Shown here: positions 36,677-44,976 of the stretch, in pieces | Layout: each line of letters opens with the position of its first letter | How positions within the stretch are numbered: position 1 is the stretch's first letter | Origin: Streptococcus sp. F0442 | Lineage (GTDB): Bacteria; Bacillota; Bacilli; Lactobacillales; Streptococcaceae | Assembly (NCBI RefSeq): GCF_000314795.2 | Contig: NZ_KB373314.1 | Location: 802,418 to 866,417 of the forward strand | Direction: 5' to 3' | DNA: 64,000 bases | The notes under the pieces: generated by a model | Told to the model about the DNA's origin: nothing | The model's database searches: none | The model's input: the letters and a program-made list of their open reading frames with translations, nothing else | Position numbers and translations under genes: made by a program

Positions 36677-37464
36677 TAGTAGTCTCTTTTCTTAATTTCT
36701 TCAAAAATATCTGGGATCAAAACTTTGAGATAAGTTCCCTTCATCCCGAGTGAACGACTTTCAATAATACCAGCTGATTCCAATTTCCGAAGCGCATTGA
36801 CAATCACAGAGCGGGTAATACCGATTCGATCCGCAATCACAGAAGCAGTTAACTGTCCTTCATTCCCCTTCAATTCCCCAAGGATGGCAGAAACCGCCCG
36901 CAGTTCAGAGTAAGACAAGGTATTAACAGCCATATTGACCGCTGTCCGGCGACGAATGTTTTTCTCGTCTTCCTCTCGTTGGAAGTTCAACATTTGAATC
37001 CCAACTACGGTACTGGCAATCTCAACCAGGATCAAATCATCATCGTCAAACTCTTTATCATTGCGCCAGATAATCAAAGATCCCAAACGAATCCCAGATA
37101 CGTGGATAGGAGCAATGGTCGTTAAGCCATCAGGAAATTCAGACTTGGTCTCTACCGGAAAGACGGTCAAATCATGCTCGATTGGAAGGTTGGCTTCCGT
37201 ATCATAGACCAAACTCGCTGCCTTAGCGTAATCTTCCGGCAACTTTTTATTTTCAAAAAAGGCTTCTACCCGGTCATTGTTGGTCTTATAACGCATGAAA
37301 TAACCAAGCAGCGTTCCCTTGCTATTAATGATACAGGCATTACAGTGAATGATATCTGCCAATTGCTGGGCAATATCATTGTAAGGCATCTCGACTTGTA
37401 ACTGCTCATCCGTTCGTTTCAAGATAGATGTAATTTTACGTGTTTTATCTAATAAGTTTGCCAT
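36676..37464 (-). CDS. codY: Global transcriptional regulator CodY
   Basis: A 262-residue repressor that senses branched-chain amino acids (in streptococci without GTP response). The N-terminal GAF domain (about 1-155) binds isoleucine, leucine and valine; the C-terminal winged helix-turn-helix contains [21 protein letters not shown]. Length and termini are standard. A CodY-box-like sequence lies directly upstream of the promoter -35 element, which predicts autoregulation. Confidence 0.98.
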   Translation of the reverse strand: MANLLDKTRKITSILKRTDEQLQVEMPYNDIAQQLADIIHCNACIINSKGTLLGYFMRYKTNNDRVEAFFENKKLPEDYAKAASLVYDTEANLPIEHDLTVFPVETKSEFPDGLTTIAPIHVSGIRLGSLIIWRNDKEFDDDDLILVEIASTVVGIQMLNFQREEDEKNIRRRTAVNMAVNTLSYSELRAVSAILGELKGNEGQLTASVIADRIGITRSVIVNALRKLESAGIIESRSLGMKGTYLKVLIPDIFEEIKKRDY

Positions 37465-37490
37465 AATAAACCTCGCATATAGTCAGCTAA

Positions 37491-37537
37491 AGTATATCAT
37501 ATAAGCGGAGGAAATTCAATCAAATTATCTGAAAATT
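37491..37537 (-). promoter_or_regulatory. codY promoter with CodY box
   Basis: On the minus strand TTGAAT and TATACT are separated by 17 bases. Just upstream, AATTATCTGAAAATT at 37523-37537 matches the CodY box consensus AATTTTCWGAAAATT with one mismatch. Confidence 0.75.
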
Positions 37538-37617
37538 ATTTATTTTTTCTACAATTATGCGCAATTCAGAAAAATGTCAAGGAGATAACATCAATTTTAT
37601 AGAATAGATCAAAAAAG

Positions 37618-37640
37618 ATTGAAGATCTTCCTCTTCAATC
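37618..37640 (-). terminator. Terminator after the AlaT-like aminotransferase gene
   Basis: GATTGAAGA pairs with TCTTCAATC around a five-base loop, followed by six T on the minus strand. Confidence 0.9.
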
Positions 37641-37651
37641 CTTCGGTTTGA

Positions 37652-38866
37652 TTAGCGTCTATATTGTTTCAAGAAGCGGGTCATTTTTTCTTGAATTTGA
37701 GCCAATTCATCTACACGTGGTAGGTAAACGATCCGGAAGTGATCTGGGTCCTTCCAGTTAAATCCGCGTCCATGAACCAAGAGAATTTTTTCTTGTTTCA
37801 AGAACTCTAAAACAAATTGCTCATCATCATCGATCCGGTACATTTCCCGATCGATCTTAGGGAAGATATAGAGACCGGCTTTTGGTTTGACTGCTGAGAG
37901 ACCAGGAATCTCATTGATGGCTTTGTAGATAAAGTTACGTTGCTCGTAGATTCGTCCACCTGGAAGCAAGAGTTCATCTACAGATTGGTAGCCTCCAAGG
38001 GAGGTTTGAACAACTTGTTGAGCCAAGACGTTTGAACAAAGACGCATATTGGACAACATATTCAAGCCTTCAATATAGCCCTTCACATGATGCTTGGGTC
38101 CAGATAGAACCATCCAACCAACACGAAAACCTGCAATCCGGTGAGATTTTGACAAACCATTCATACTCACACAGAAGAGATCCGGTGCTAGACTCGCGAT
38201 AGCCGTGTGTTTTTCACCATCCATCACCAAGCGGTCATAAATTTCATCCGCAAAGATGATCAAGTTGTTTTGACGAGCGATCTCAACAATCTCAAGTAGA
38301 ATCTCATCTGGATAGAGAGCCCCAGTTGGGTTGTTAGGATTGATCACAACGATGGCTTTTGTATTTGAGGTAATTTTCGACTTGATATCCTCAATATCTG
38401 GATACCAATTTGCCTCTTCATCACAAAGGTAATGGACTGCATTCCCACCAGCTAGACTGACTGCTGCTGTCCAAAGAGGATAGTCTGGCATCGGAATCAA
38501 GACCTCATCGCCATTGTCGAGCAGCCCTTGCATGGACATCACGATCAGCTCACTCACTCCATTGCCGACGTAAATATCTTCGATATCCACATTGGGAATT
38601 TTCTTTAACTGGCAGTACTGCATAATAGCCTTGCGGGCTGAAAAAATCCCTTTCGAATCCGAATAGCCTTCACTATCACGCGCATTCATAATCAAATCAT
38701 GGATCACTTCATCTGGTGCTGTAAAACCAAACTCAGCTGGGTTCCCTGTATTTAAACGGAGAATCTTTTCCCCATTTGCTCGCATGCGCATAGCTTCTTC
38801 CAAAACTGGACCACGAATATCATAAGCGACATGTTCGAGTTTGCTTGATTTATTATATTCTTTCAT
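37652..38866 (-). CDS. alaT: Pyridoxal-phosphate aminotransferase, AlaT-like
   Basis: A 404-residue class I aminotransferase. The PLP-binding lysine lies in SMNGLSKSHRIAGFRVGW near residue 235, NPNNPTGA is the conserved loop, and ADEIYDRLVMDG holds the PLP aspartate. It most resembles AlaT-type enzymes that make alanine from pyruvate and glutamate and can act on valine. It has its own promoter and terminator and lies upstream of codY. The substrate is inferred from overall similarity. Confidence 0.92.
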   Translation of the reverse strand: MKEYNKSSKLEHVAYDIRGPVLEEAMRMRANGEKILRLNTGNPAEFGFTAPDEVIHDLIMNARDSEGYSDSKGIFSARKAIMQYCQLKKIPNVDIEDIYVGNGVSELIVMSMQGLLDNGDEVLIPMPDYPLWTAAVSLAGGNAVHYLCDEEANWYPDIEDIKSKITSNTKAIVVINPNNPTGALYPDEILLEIVEIARQNNLIIFADEIYDRLVMDGEKHTAIASLAPDLFCVSMNGLSKSHRIAGFRVGWMVLSGPKHHVKGYIEGLNMLSNMRLCSNVLAQQVVQTSLGGYQSVDELLLPGGRIYEQRNFIYKAINEIPGLSAVKPKAGLYIFPKIDREMYRIDDDEQFVLEFLKQEKILLVHGRGFNWKDPDHFRIVYLPRVDELAQIQEKMTRFLKQYRR

Positions 38867-38895
38867 ATTCTGCCTCGATTCACGAAATTATCTCT

Positions 38896-38924
38896 ATTAT
38901 ACCACTAGTTCAAATAGAGTACAA
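38896..38924 (-). promoter_or_regulatory. Promoter of the AlaT-like gene
   Basis: On the minus strand TTGTAC and TATAAT are separated by 17 bases, with TGG just before the -10 element. Confidence 0.75.
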
Positions 38925-38978
38925 ACTGAGAACTTTAAAAATTCCTCAGAAATAAGATAGAAAAAGCTAGACTTTACC

Positions 38979-39007
38979 TTTACATTCCAGCTAAAAAGAG
39001 ATAAAAT
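38979..39007 (+). promoter_or_regulatory. Promoter of the universal stress protein gene
   Basis: TTTACA and TAAAAT are separated by 17 bases, about 70 bases before the start codon. Confidence 0.65.
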
Positions 39008-39075
39008 ATAAGTGTATAGGGAATGGAAGTACCTTCTATTCTATCCATGTTTTCAAGCTATCAGGAGGTAGGATT

Positions 39076-39528
39076 ATGTCTCAAAAATATGAAAACATTA
39101 TGGTCGCTGTCGACGGCTCTCATGAAGCAGAATTGGCATTTGAAAAAGGGGTCAATGTTTCTCTTCGTAATGGCTCTAAATTGACCATTGTTCACGTCAT
39201 CGATACCCGTGCCCTGCAAAGCGTCTCAACTTTTGATGCTGAAGTGTATGAAGAATTGCAAGAAGAAGCCAAGGAGTTGCTCAAAGGCTACAAGGAACGT
39301 GCCGAAAAAGTCGGCGTTCAAAATATTGCGACTGTTGTAGAGATGGGAAATCCAAAGGTCCTCTTGGCCAATGATATCCCAAGTAAAGAAGGGGTTGACC
39401 TCATAATGGTCGGGGCTACCGGACTCAATGCATTCGAACGTCTCATGGTCGGTTCCTCCTCAGAATACATCCTTCGCCATGCTAAAGTAGACTTACTAGT
39501 GGTGCGTGATAAAGATAAAACCATGTAA
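39076..39528 (+). CDS. Universal stress protein (UspA family)
   Basis: A 150-residue single-domain UspA-fold protein. The N-terminal YENIMVAVDGSHEAE and the C-terminal nucleotide-binding pattern VGATGLNAFERLMVGSSSEYILRHA fit the ATP-binding G-2x-G-9x-G-S/T group. It is cytoplasmic and usually induced by stress or growth arrest. AGGAGGT lies seven bases before the ATG. It converges on the HAD gene, with a 176-base repeat between. Confidence 0.94.
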   Translation: MSQKYENIMVAVDGSHEAELAFEKGVNVSLRNGSKLTIVHVIDTRALQSVSTFDAEVYEELQEEAKELLKGYKERAEKVGVQNIATVVEMGNPKVLLANDIPSKEGVDLIMVGATGLNAFERLMVGSSSEYILRHAKVDLLVVRDKDKTM

Positions 39529-39537
39529 GAAACAAAA

Positions 39538-39713
39538 GAGGCTGGGACAAAAGTCCTAGCCTCTCAATTATTTTTGGATTGTCGAGCAAGACGCAGTGGT
39601 TGAGTGGGCTCTACTAAGCTGATTTCATCAGCTTTTACAGCCCTACTCAACTGTGCGGAGGTGGGACGACGAAATCGAATTCTAACGAATGACCGATTTC
39701 TGTCCCACTCTCT
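39538..39713 (+). repeat. Three-hairpin intergenic repeat, copy 1
   Basis: A 176-base element starting GAGGCTGGGAC and ending TGTCCCACTCTC. It folds as three hairpins: 39538-39563 (GAGGCT-GGAC/GTCC-AGCCTC), 39599-39651 (GTTGAGT-GGGCT/AGCCC-ACTCAAC with inner GCTGAT/ATCAGC) and 39661-39708 (GTGGGAC/GTCCCAC with GAAATCG/CGATTTC). Near-identical copies lie at 52338 and 63318, and a diverged one at 42587. It carries no gene. It starts nine bases after the stress protein stop codon. Confidence 0.9.
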
Positions 39714-39715
39714 TT

Positions 39716-41116
39716 TTAGTTTTCTTCTGTTACTTCTTTTGGTTTTGCGTGTTTTTCGTATGCTTTCAGTTGGCGATCCAGCTCTTTTTTGATGGCAGGT
39801 TCCGGGGCGTATTTTTCTTCCCAATCATCTGGCTTCAGAATTTTGTGGGTTACTGGATCAAAGTGTGCCTTTCCATCTGGGAAAATCTTCCCCATATTGG
39901 CACGGTGAACAATCTCAAAAACCTCTTCCGGATCGACCCCCATTAAGACGAAGCTACCATAAGTCAGATAGAGCGTATCGATCAAGGCATCGACCTGCCC
40001 CACCATGGAGATCTCAGCCGGATGCTTGCTTCGAACCTTCTCCGCTGCCTTGTCCAAGGCTTCATGAAGAGCGGCTACCGAGTGATCAAATTCTTCTTCG
40101 TTCGAGCTAGCTGCTCGGACAAATTCCACCAGCTCTTCCTGCTTGAACATGGTCCGGTAGAGGGCATCTTGAGACTGCCAAACAACCGGTTTTTCCTGGG
40201 TTTTCCCATCCATCACGCCATGGAAAGTTTTGACCTTATTGAAGTGATCATCCTTAGAAAGAAAGAGTTCTTTCTCTGAGAGAATACCAAAGTGTTGCAG
40301 AGCTTTTTGGATACCATCCTTACTATTACTGGTCGTGGTATGCTTGGCAATCGCTTTGACACTAGTCGTCCCATTCCCCATCGCAATCGACAAACCTACG
40401 CCTGAAAGCATCTCTAAGTCATTATCTGAATCTCCAAAAGCCATGACTTCATCAATATCAAAGCCAAATTCCTGACCAACGATACGAATTCCTTCCAGTT
40501 TAGAAATTCCTGGATTGAGAACGTCTGCTGCAAAGGGGCTGGACCGTGTAAATTTCAGATGCGGAAACTCTTTTTCAATTTTTGCAGTCTCTTCTGGACT
40601 GGATAAAATCAATACCTGGTAGATGGGTTCCTGCGCTAGTGCATAAAGGGTTTCCTGATCTTGTGGAACAACTTTACTGACCACTTTATTAAAGCCTCGA
40701 CTAACGGTACGGGCCATCTTGCGGGGTACAAAACGACTGGACCAAGTCGAAATAGGACTCATCCCAAAACTCATAATACGAGAACCACATACACCATCTT
40801 TGGTTCCTAGAGCAATTTCCTTACGGTGCTCCTGAGCATAGTCAATCAGCTGGTGCAAACTCTTTTTGTCGATTGGACTGGTAAATAATACGCGGTCCTT
40901 GGTTACTATATACTGGCCATTATAGGTCACAGCAAAATCAAAGCCATAGCGCTCCATGAAAGGTTTAACAAAAGCTGGACCTCGACCCGTTGCAAGTCCA
41001 ACATAAATTCCTTCCTCTTTTAAAGATTGGATAGCTTTTTCGGTCGATTTGAGGACTGCTCGACTGTCATTCACCAAGGTCCCATCGATATCAAAAAAGA
41101 CTGCTTTTATTTCCAT
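39716..41116 (-). CDS. HAD-IIB (Cof-type) phosphatase fused to an NTP-pyrophosphatase-like domain
   Basis: A 466-residue two-domain protein. Residues 1-270 are a Cof-type HAD phosphatase, with the nucleophile motif FFDIDGTLVND and the metal-binding GDSDNDLEML. The C-terminal part from about 285 is an all-helical domain like MazG/HisE-type nucleotide pyrophosphatases, with EELVEFVRAASSNEEEFD and QVDALIDTLYLTYG carrying the likely Mg-binding E-x2-E and D-x3-D residues. The fusion could hydrolyse a nucleotide and then dephosphorylate the product. The substrate is unknown. The ribosome binding site is weak. Confidence 0.85.
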   Translation of the reverse strand: MEIKAVFFDIDGTLVNDSRAVLKSTEKAIQSLKEEGIYVGLATGRGPAFVKPFMERYGFDFAVTYNGQYIVTKDRVLFTSPIDKKSLHQLIDYAQEHRKEIALGTKDGVCGSRIMSFGMSPISTWSSRFVPRKMARTVSRGFNKVVSKVVPQDQETLYALAQEPIYQVLILSSPEETAKIEKEFPHLKFTRSSPFAADVLNPGISKLEGIRIVGQEFGFDIDEVMAFGDSDNDLEMLSGVGLSIAMGNGTTSVKAIAKHTTTSNSKDGIQKALQHFGILSEKELFLSKDDHFNKVKTFHGVMDGKTQEKPVVWQSQDALYRTMFKQEELVEFVRAASSNEEEFDHSVAALHEALDKAAEKVRSKHPAEISMVGQVDALIDTLYLTYGSFVLMGVDPEEVFEIVHRANMGKIFPDGKAHFDPVTHKILKPDDWEEKYAPEPAIKKELDRQLKAYEKHAKPKEVTEEN

Positions 41117-41178
41117 GTCTACTGTTTCTTTCTTTTTATGATAAAATAAATTATATCACATATTCCAAGGAGCTTCAC

Positions 41179-42141
41179 ATGTTTAAGAAAATTTTAGCAC
41201 TACATACCGGAGGGACCATTTCCATGGCAGCAGATGACTCCGGAGCAGTGATCACCAATGAAGTTAATCCCATGACCCAAGTTACTTCTCCAATTGAAGG
41301 AATGGAAGTCACTTCTGAGGATATCTTCAATCTACCAAGTCCACAAATGACACCGCATCACATGTTAGCTCTATACCAAAGAATCAAAGAGGCAGCCAGC
41401 CACTTCGATGGGATCGTCATTACACACGGGACCGATACGCTAGAAGAAACAGCTTATTTTTTGGATACCATGGAGTTACCAGACATCTCCGTGGTGATTA
41501 CAGGAGCCATGCGAAGCTCCAACGAACTAGGAAGCGACGGTGTCTATAATTTCTTAACAGCCCTCCGAGTGGCTGCCGATCCAAAAGCACGTGATAAGGG
41601 GGTCTTAGTCGTCATGAATGACGAAATTCATGCGGCCAAGTACGTTACCAAAACCCACACCACCAATGTCGGCACCTTCCAGACACCAACTCATGGCCCA
41701 CTCGGTTTGGTCATGAAAAAGGAAATCCTCTTCTTTAAAACAGCTGAGCCACGAGTGCGCTTCGATCTCGATAAAATTGAAGGTTTCGTTCCCATTATCA
41801 CTACTTATGCTGGAATGAAAACCGATCTGCTAGATCTACTGGATTGCTCAAAAATCGATGGTCTCATTATTGAAGCCTTTGGAGCAGGAAACATCCCTAA
41901 AGAGACCGCCCTAAAACTCCAAGAATTCATAGATGCCGGACTTCCAATCGCTTTAGTATCCCGCTGCTTCAACGGAATTGCAGAACCCGTGTATGCATAC
42001 GAAGGAGGTGGTGTTCAACTCCATCAAGCCGGTGTCTTTTTCATCAAAGAATTAAATGCCCCCAAAGCTCGCCTTAAGCTCCTCATCGCCCTCAATGCCG
42101 ACCTAAAAGGACAAGAACTCAAAGAATATATCGAAGGGTAG
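41179..42141 (+). CDS. L-asparaginase, type I
   Basis: A 320-residue enzyme that hydrolyses asparagine to aspartate and ammonia. The N-terminal LALHTGGTISMA holds the first catalytic threonine, and GIVITHGTDTLEETAYFLD near residue 83 the second with its Asp-Lys partner region. There is no signal peptide, so it is the cytoplasmic type. AAGGAG lies eight bases before the ATG. It is divergent from the HAD gene, with about 60 bases between that hold both promoters (TGA-TAAAAT on the plus strand). Confidence 0.94.
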   Translation: MFKKILALHTGGTISMAADDSGAVITNEVNPMTQVTSPIEGMEVTSEDIFNLPSPQMTPHHMLALYQRIKEAASHFDGIVITHGTDTLEETAYFLDTMELPDISVVITGAMRSSNELGSDGVYNFLTALRVAADPKARDKGVLVVMNDEIHAAKYVTKTHTTNVGTFQTPTHGPLGLVMKKEILFFKTAEPRVRFDLDKIEGFVPIITTYAGMKTDLLDLLDCSKIDGLIIEAFGAGNIPKETALKLQEFIDAGLPIALVSRCFNGIAEPVYAYEGGGVQLHQAGVFFIKELNAPKARLKLLIALNADLKGQELKEYIEG

Positions 42142-42144
42142 CAT

Positions 42145-42252
42145 AAGATACAAAGCCCGTAAAATGCCAAGTGAAAATAGGAAATTGTCGCCGGGAGCGA
42201 AGCTCACAAGAAAATTTATCTTTTTCACACAGCATTTAGGGCGTGTTCAATT
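42145..42252 (+). repeat. AAGATACAAAG repeat unit 1
   Basis: It starts AAGATACAAAGCCC and ends AGGGCGTGTTCAATT. The ends match those of the two following units, while the inside differs. Confidence 0.6.
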
Positions 42253-42255
42253 AAC

Positions 42256-42466
42256 AAGATACAAAGGGCATAGCGGATACAGTCAAAATAGGGAGTAGGA
42301 CAGAAGCGATACTTTGGCAGACTCTTCGTCGTCCTACCCCCACAAGGCTGATTAGGATTCTTCCAAGCTCATAAAGTAAGAGAAGAATCCAATCAGCTAC
42401 TGTGTCTTAAAGTTAGTACTAGTATAGTTGGCGTTTTATCACACAGTATTTAGCCCGTGTTCAATT
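42256..42466 (+). repeat. AAGATACAAAG repeat unit 2
   Basis: It starts AAGATACAAAGGGC-ATAGCGGATACAGTCAAAA and ends TAGCCCGTGTTCAATT. It contains two internal hairpins: AGTAGGAC with GTCCTAC, and GCTGATTAGGATTCTT with AAGAATCCAATCAGC. Confidence 0.7.
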
Positions 42467-42469
42467 ACT

Positions 42470-42577
42470 AAGATACAAAGGGCGTGGCGGATACAGTCAA
42501 AATAGGGAATTCGACGCAGAATCATCAGATTCTAGGAGGATTCATCTTTTTGACACAATCCGGAGCCCGTGTTCAAT
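42470..42577 (+). repeat. AAGATACAAAG repeat unit 3
   Basis: It starts AAGATACAAAGGGC-GTGGCGGATACAGTCAAAA, nearly the same as unit 2, and ends AGCCCGTGTTCAATT. It has a small hairpin AGAATC/GATTCT. Confidence 0.7.
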
Positions 42578-42586
42578 TCGTGTAAC

Positions 42587-42755
42587 GAGGCTGGGCAAAA
42601 TTTTCAGTCTTTGATGTTTGATAGAAATAACAGTATGACGCAGTGGTTGATGGGCATCTTTGTTCGCTTTTTAAGCTCCAAAAATGGCCTAATCAACTTT
42701 GCGGGGGTGGGAAAACAAACTCTTTTTAACTAATCGGAGTTCTTTCCCACTCCCT
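42587..42755 (+). repeat. Three-hairpin intergenic repeat, diverged copy
   Basis: It shares GAGGCTGGG, GACGCAGTGGTTGA, the GGTGGGA block and the closing TCCCACTC with copy 1, but much of the rest differs. The central and right-hand stems are kept by paired changes (GTTGAT/ATCAAC, GTGGGAAA/TTTCCCAC, AACTC/GAGTT). The left hairpin is lost. Confidence 0.7.
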
Positions 42756-42847
42756 ACACGACTCACTAACTCCTCAGGTGGATGGTATCGATCCACCTTC
42801 GTCCTGTCGCATTTCATCAAGATCCAAAGCCCATTAAATGCAATCTT

Positions 42848-42895
42848 AAAAGTGAGTAGAGTAGAAACATCACATTTCCACTCTACTCACTTTTT
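42848..42895. terminator. Terminator after recG
   Basis: AAAGTGAGTAGAGT pairs with ACTCTACTCACTTT, a 14-base perfect stem, with T-rich sequence on either strand. Confidence 0.9.
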
Positions 42896-42900
42896 ATGAT

Positions 42901-44916
42901 CTAATCTAAATGTTCTTGCTTCTCCAGATACAGTGAGAGCAAATGCCAGTCTGGGTGTTCTCGCCAATTTGGCGTCGTTACAATCTGGCTGGCGACTTTC
43001 CGCGCTTCTTCAAGAATTGGATAATCTTCTACTAAATCGGCTACTTGAAATTCTGGAATCCCCGATTGACGGGTCCCAAAGATTTCACCTGAACCACGCA
43101 TTTTCAAATCTTCTTCAGCAAGGACAAACCCGTTTGTCGTCTCTGTCATGATTTTCATGCGCTGTTTGCCACTATCCGTCTTAGGATTCGCAACTAGGAT
43201 AGCATAGGATTGCTTATTTCCCCGACCGACCCGGCCTCGAAGCTGATGGAGTTGACTAAGGCCAAAACGATCCGCATCCATAATGACCATAACGGTTGCA
43301 TTGGGCACATTGACCCCCACTTCAATAACGGTCGTTGACACCAAAACATCGATTTGGTGCTCTTTAAAGGCCTGCATGATGGTCTCTTTTTCTTCACTTT
43401 TCATCTTCCCGTGAAGAAGAGAAACACGTGCCCGCTGACCAAAGAAGGCCTCTAGCTCCGCTTGTAGAGCAAGAGCGTTTTTCAGATCTAGGGCTTCTGA
43501 TTCCTCGATTAAGGGAGAGATAAAGTAGGCTTGAGAACCTTTCGCAAGCTCTTTCACCAACCAGTCGAGGACCACTTCTAACTGCTCATGCTTGACCCAA
43601 CGTGTGATGATTTCCTTACGTCCAGCTGGCATTTGATCAATGATCGACACATCCATATCTCCGAAGGCTGTAATGGCCAAAGTCCGAGGAATAGGGGTAG
43701 CCGTCATCATTAAGACATCTGGATTTTGTCCTTTTTCTCGAAGGATCCGGCGCTGAGTAACCCCAAAACGGTGCTGCTCATCAATAATGACCAATCCTAG
43801 ATCTTGGTAGTGAACCCCTTCTTGGATCAAGGCATGCGTTCCCACAATTAGTTGAGCTGTTCCTGAGGCGATCTCTTCTAAGACTTCTCGTTTCTCAGCT
43901 GCCTTTAATCCTCCTGTTAGAAGAGCAACCGGTAGATCAGGGAAGAGATTTTCCAAACTTTCTTTATGTTGCTCTGCTAGAATCTCTGTCGGAACCATCA
44001 AGGCAGCTTGCTTACCAGCACTAATAGCTGCATACATGGCAAGACCAGCTACAACCGTCTTGCCACTTCCCACATCCCCTTGAAGCAGACGGTTCATATG
44101 GTAAGGAGAGGCCATATCTGTCAAGATTTCATTTAAGCTGTTTTCTTGGGCTTGTGTCAGCTCAAAAGGGAGCTGTTTTTTTCGTTCCGTCATTTTTTCT
44201 GGATCCCAGGCCAAGGAAATCCCTTGACTAGCATCATGATTTTCTTCTTTTAGCACTTGGAGTTGTAGCTGGAAAAAGAGAAGTTCTTCAAACTTCACCC
44301 GTCGAAGGGCTTGTTTGTACTCCGCCAAATCCCTTGGAAAATGCATAGCTTGCACAGCTTGGGAACGAGATAAGAGTTGGTAACGATCCCGCAAGACCTG
44401 GGGTAAATTTTCTTCTAAAAGCTGATCCAAGCCCTGATTAAATGCTATTTTGATCAACTTTACCAAGCTATTTTGGCTGATTCCTTGCATCACCCGATAA
44501 ACCGGCTGCAAATCATCTTCCACCTGAGCCAGAAGTTTCATCCCTGTTAAACTGCCTTTGGCCTTATCCCATTTGCCAAAAATCGCAACCGTCTGCTGAA
44601 CCTCGATTTTGTCTGCTAGATAGGGTTGGTTAAAAAAATTAACCGCAATGACTTGATCTCCCTGTTTGATCGAAAAACGCAAGCGATTTCGTTTGTAACC
44701 ATAATATTGGACATTGGCTGGCGTTGCTACAAGCCCAGAAATGACAGCTTTTTCACCATCTTCTAATTCTAAAACATTGCGCGTTTTAAAATCTTCATAG
44801 CGAAAGGGGAAGTACAAAAGCAAATCCTCTAGGGTTTCAATCCCTAATTTTTTAAATTTTTCCGCTGATTTTGGACCGACTCCAGGCAGTACGGATAAGG
44901 GTTGGTGTAGATTCAT
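42901..44916 (-). CDS. recG: ATP-dependent DNA helicase RecG
   Basis: A 671-residue helicase that reverses stalled replication forks and branch-migrates Holliday junctions. The N-terminal wedge/OB domain (about 50-150) precedes the helicase core with GDVGSGKTVVA (Walker A, near residue 280), DEQHRFGV (the DExH box), TATPIPRT (motif III) and QLRGRVGRG (motif VI). GGAGGAG lies just before the ATG. It follows alr in the same order as in pneumococcus. Confidence 0.98.
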   Translation of the reverse strand: MNLHQPLSVLPGVGPKSAEKFKKLGIETLEDLLLYFPFRYEDFKTRNVLELEDGEKAVISGLVATPANVQYYGYKRNRLRFSIKQGDQVIAVNFFNQPYLADKIEVQQTVAIFGKWDKAKGSLTGMKLLAQVEDDLQPVYRVMQGISQNSLVKLIKIAFNQGLDQLLEENLPQVLRDRYQLLSRSQAVQAMHFPRDLAEYKQALRRVKFEELLFFQLQLQVLKEENHDASQGISLAWDPEKMTERKKQLPFELTQAQENSLNEILTDMASPYHMNRLLQGDVGSGKTVVAGLAMYAAISAGKQAALMVPTEILAEQHKESLENLFPDLPVALLTGGLKAAEKREVLEEIASGTAQLIVGTHALIQEGVHYQDLGLVIIDEQHRFGVTQRRILREKGQNPDVLMMTATPIPRTLAITAFGDMDVSIIDQMPAGRKEIITRWVKHEQLEVVLDWLVKELAKGSQAYFISPLIEESEALDLKNALALQAELEAFFGQRARVSLLHGKMKSEEKETIMQAFKEHQIDVLVSTTVIEVGVNVPNATVMVIMDADRFGLSQLHQLRGRVGRGNKQSYAILVANPKTDSGKQRMKIMTETTNGFVLAEEDLKMRGSGEIFGTRQSGIPEFQVADLVEDYPILEEARKVASQIVTTPNWREHPDWHLLSLYLEKQEHLD

Positions 44917-44940
44917 TTCTCCTCCTTTCTTTTATAAAAA

Positions 44941-44971
44941 AGCAGGTCCATTCGGGAAAATCCCACCTGCT
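44941..44971 (-). terminator. Terminator between alr and recG
   Basis: AGCAGGT pairs with ACCTGCT with additional GGGA/TCCC pairing inside, followed on the minus strand by six T. Confidence 0.8.
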
Positions 44972-44976
44972 TCTTC

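Larger units (their letters stand above)
42142..42900. other. Noncoding repeat-rich region between asparaginase and recG
   Basis: About 760 bases without a supported gene. It holds three tandem units of one repeat family (42145-42577), a diverged copy of the three-hairpin repeat (42587-42755), another short remnant of the first family (42819-42832) and the recG terminator. A 66-codon frame at 42699 lies across the repeat and terminator and is not considered a gene. Confidence 0.75.

Noticed and set aside
42699..42899. A 66-codon plus-strand frame in the repeat region
   Set aside because: It runs across the right part of the diverged repeat and the recG terminator, has no ribosome binding site and no recognisable protein pattern.
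42142..42900. CRISPR array or insertion sequence in the repeat-rich region
   Set aside because: Repeat spacing is irregular and units differ inside; there are no cas genes, no transposase frame and no typical long inverted ends.
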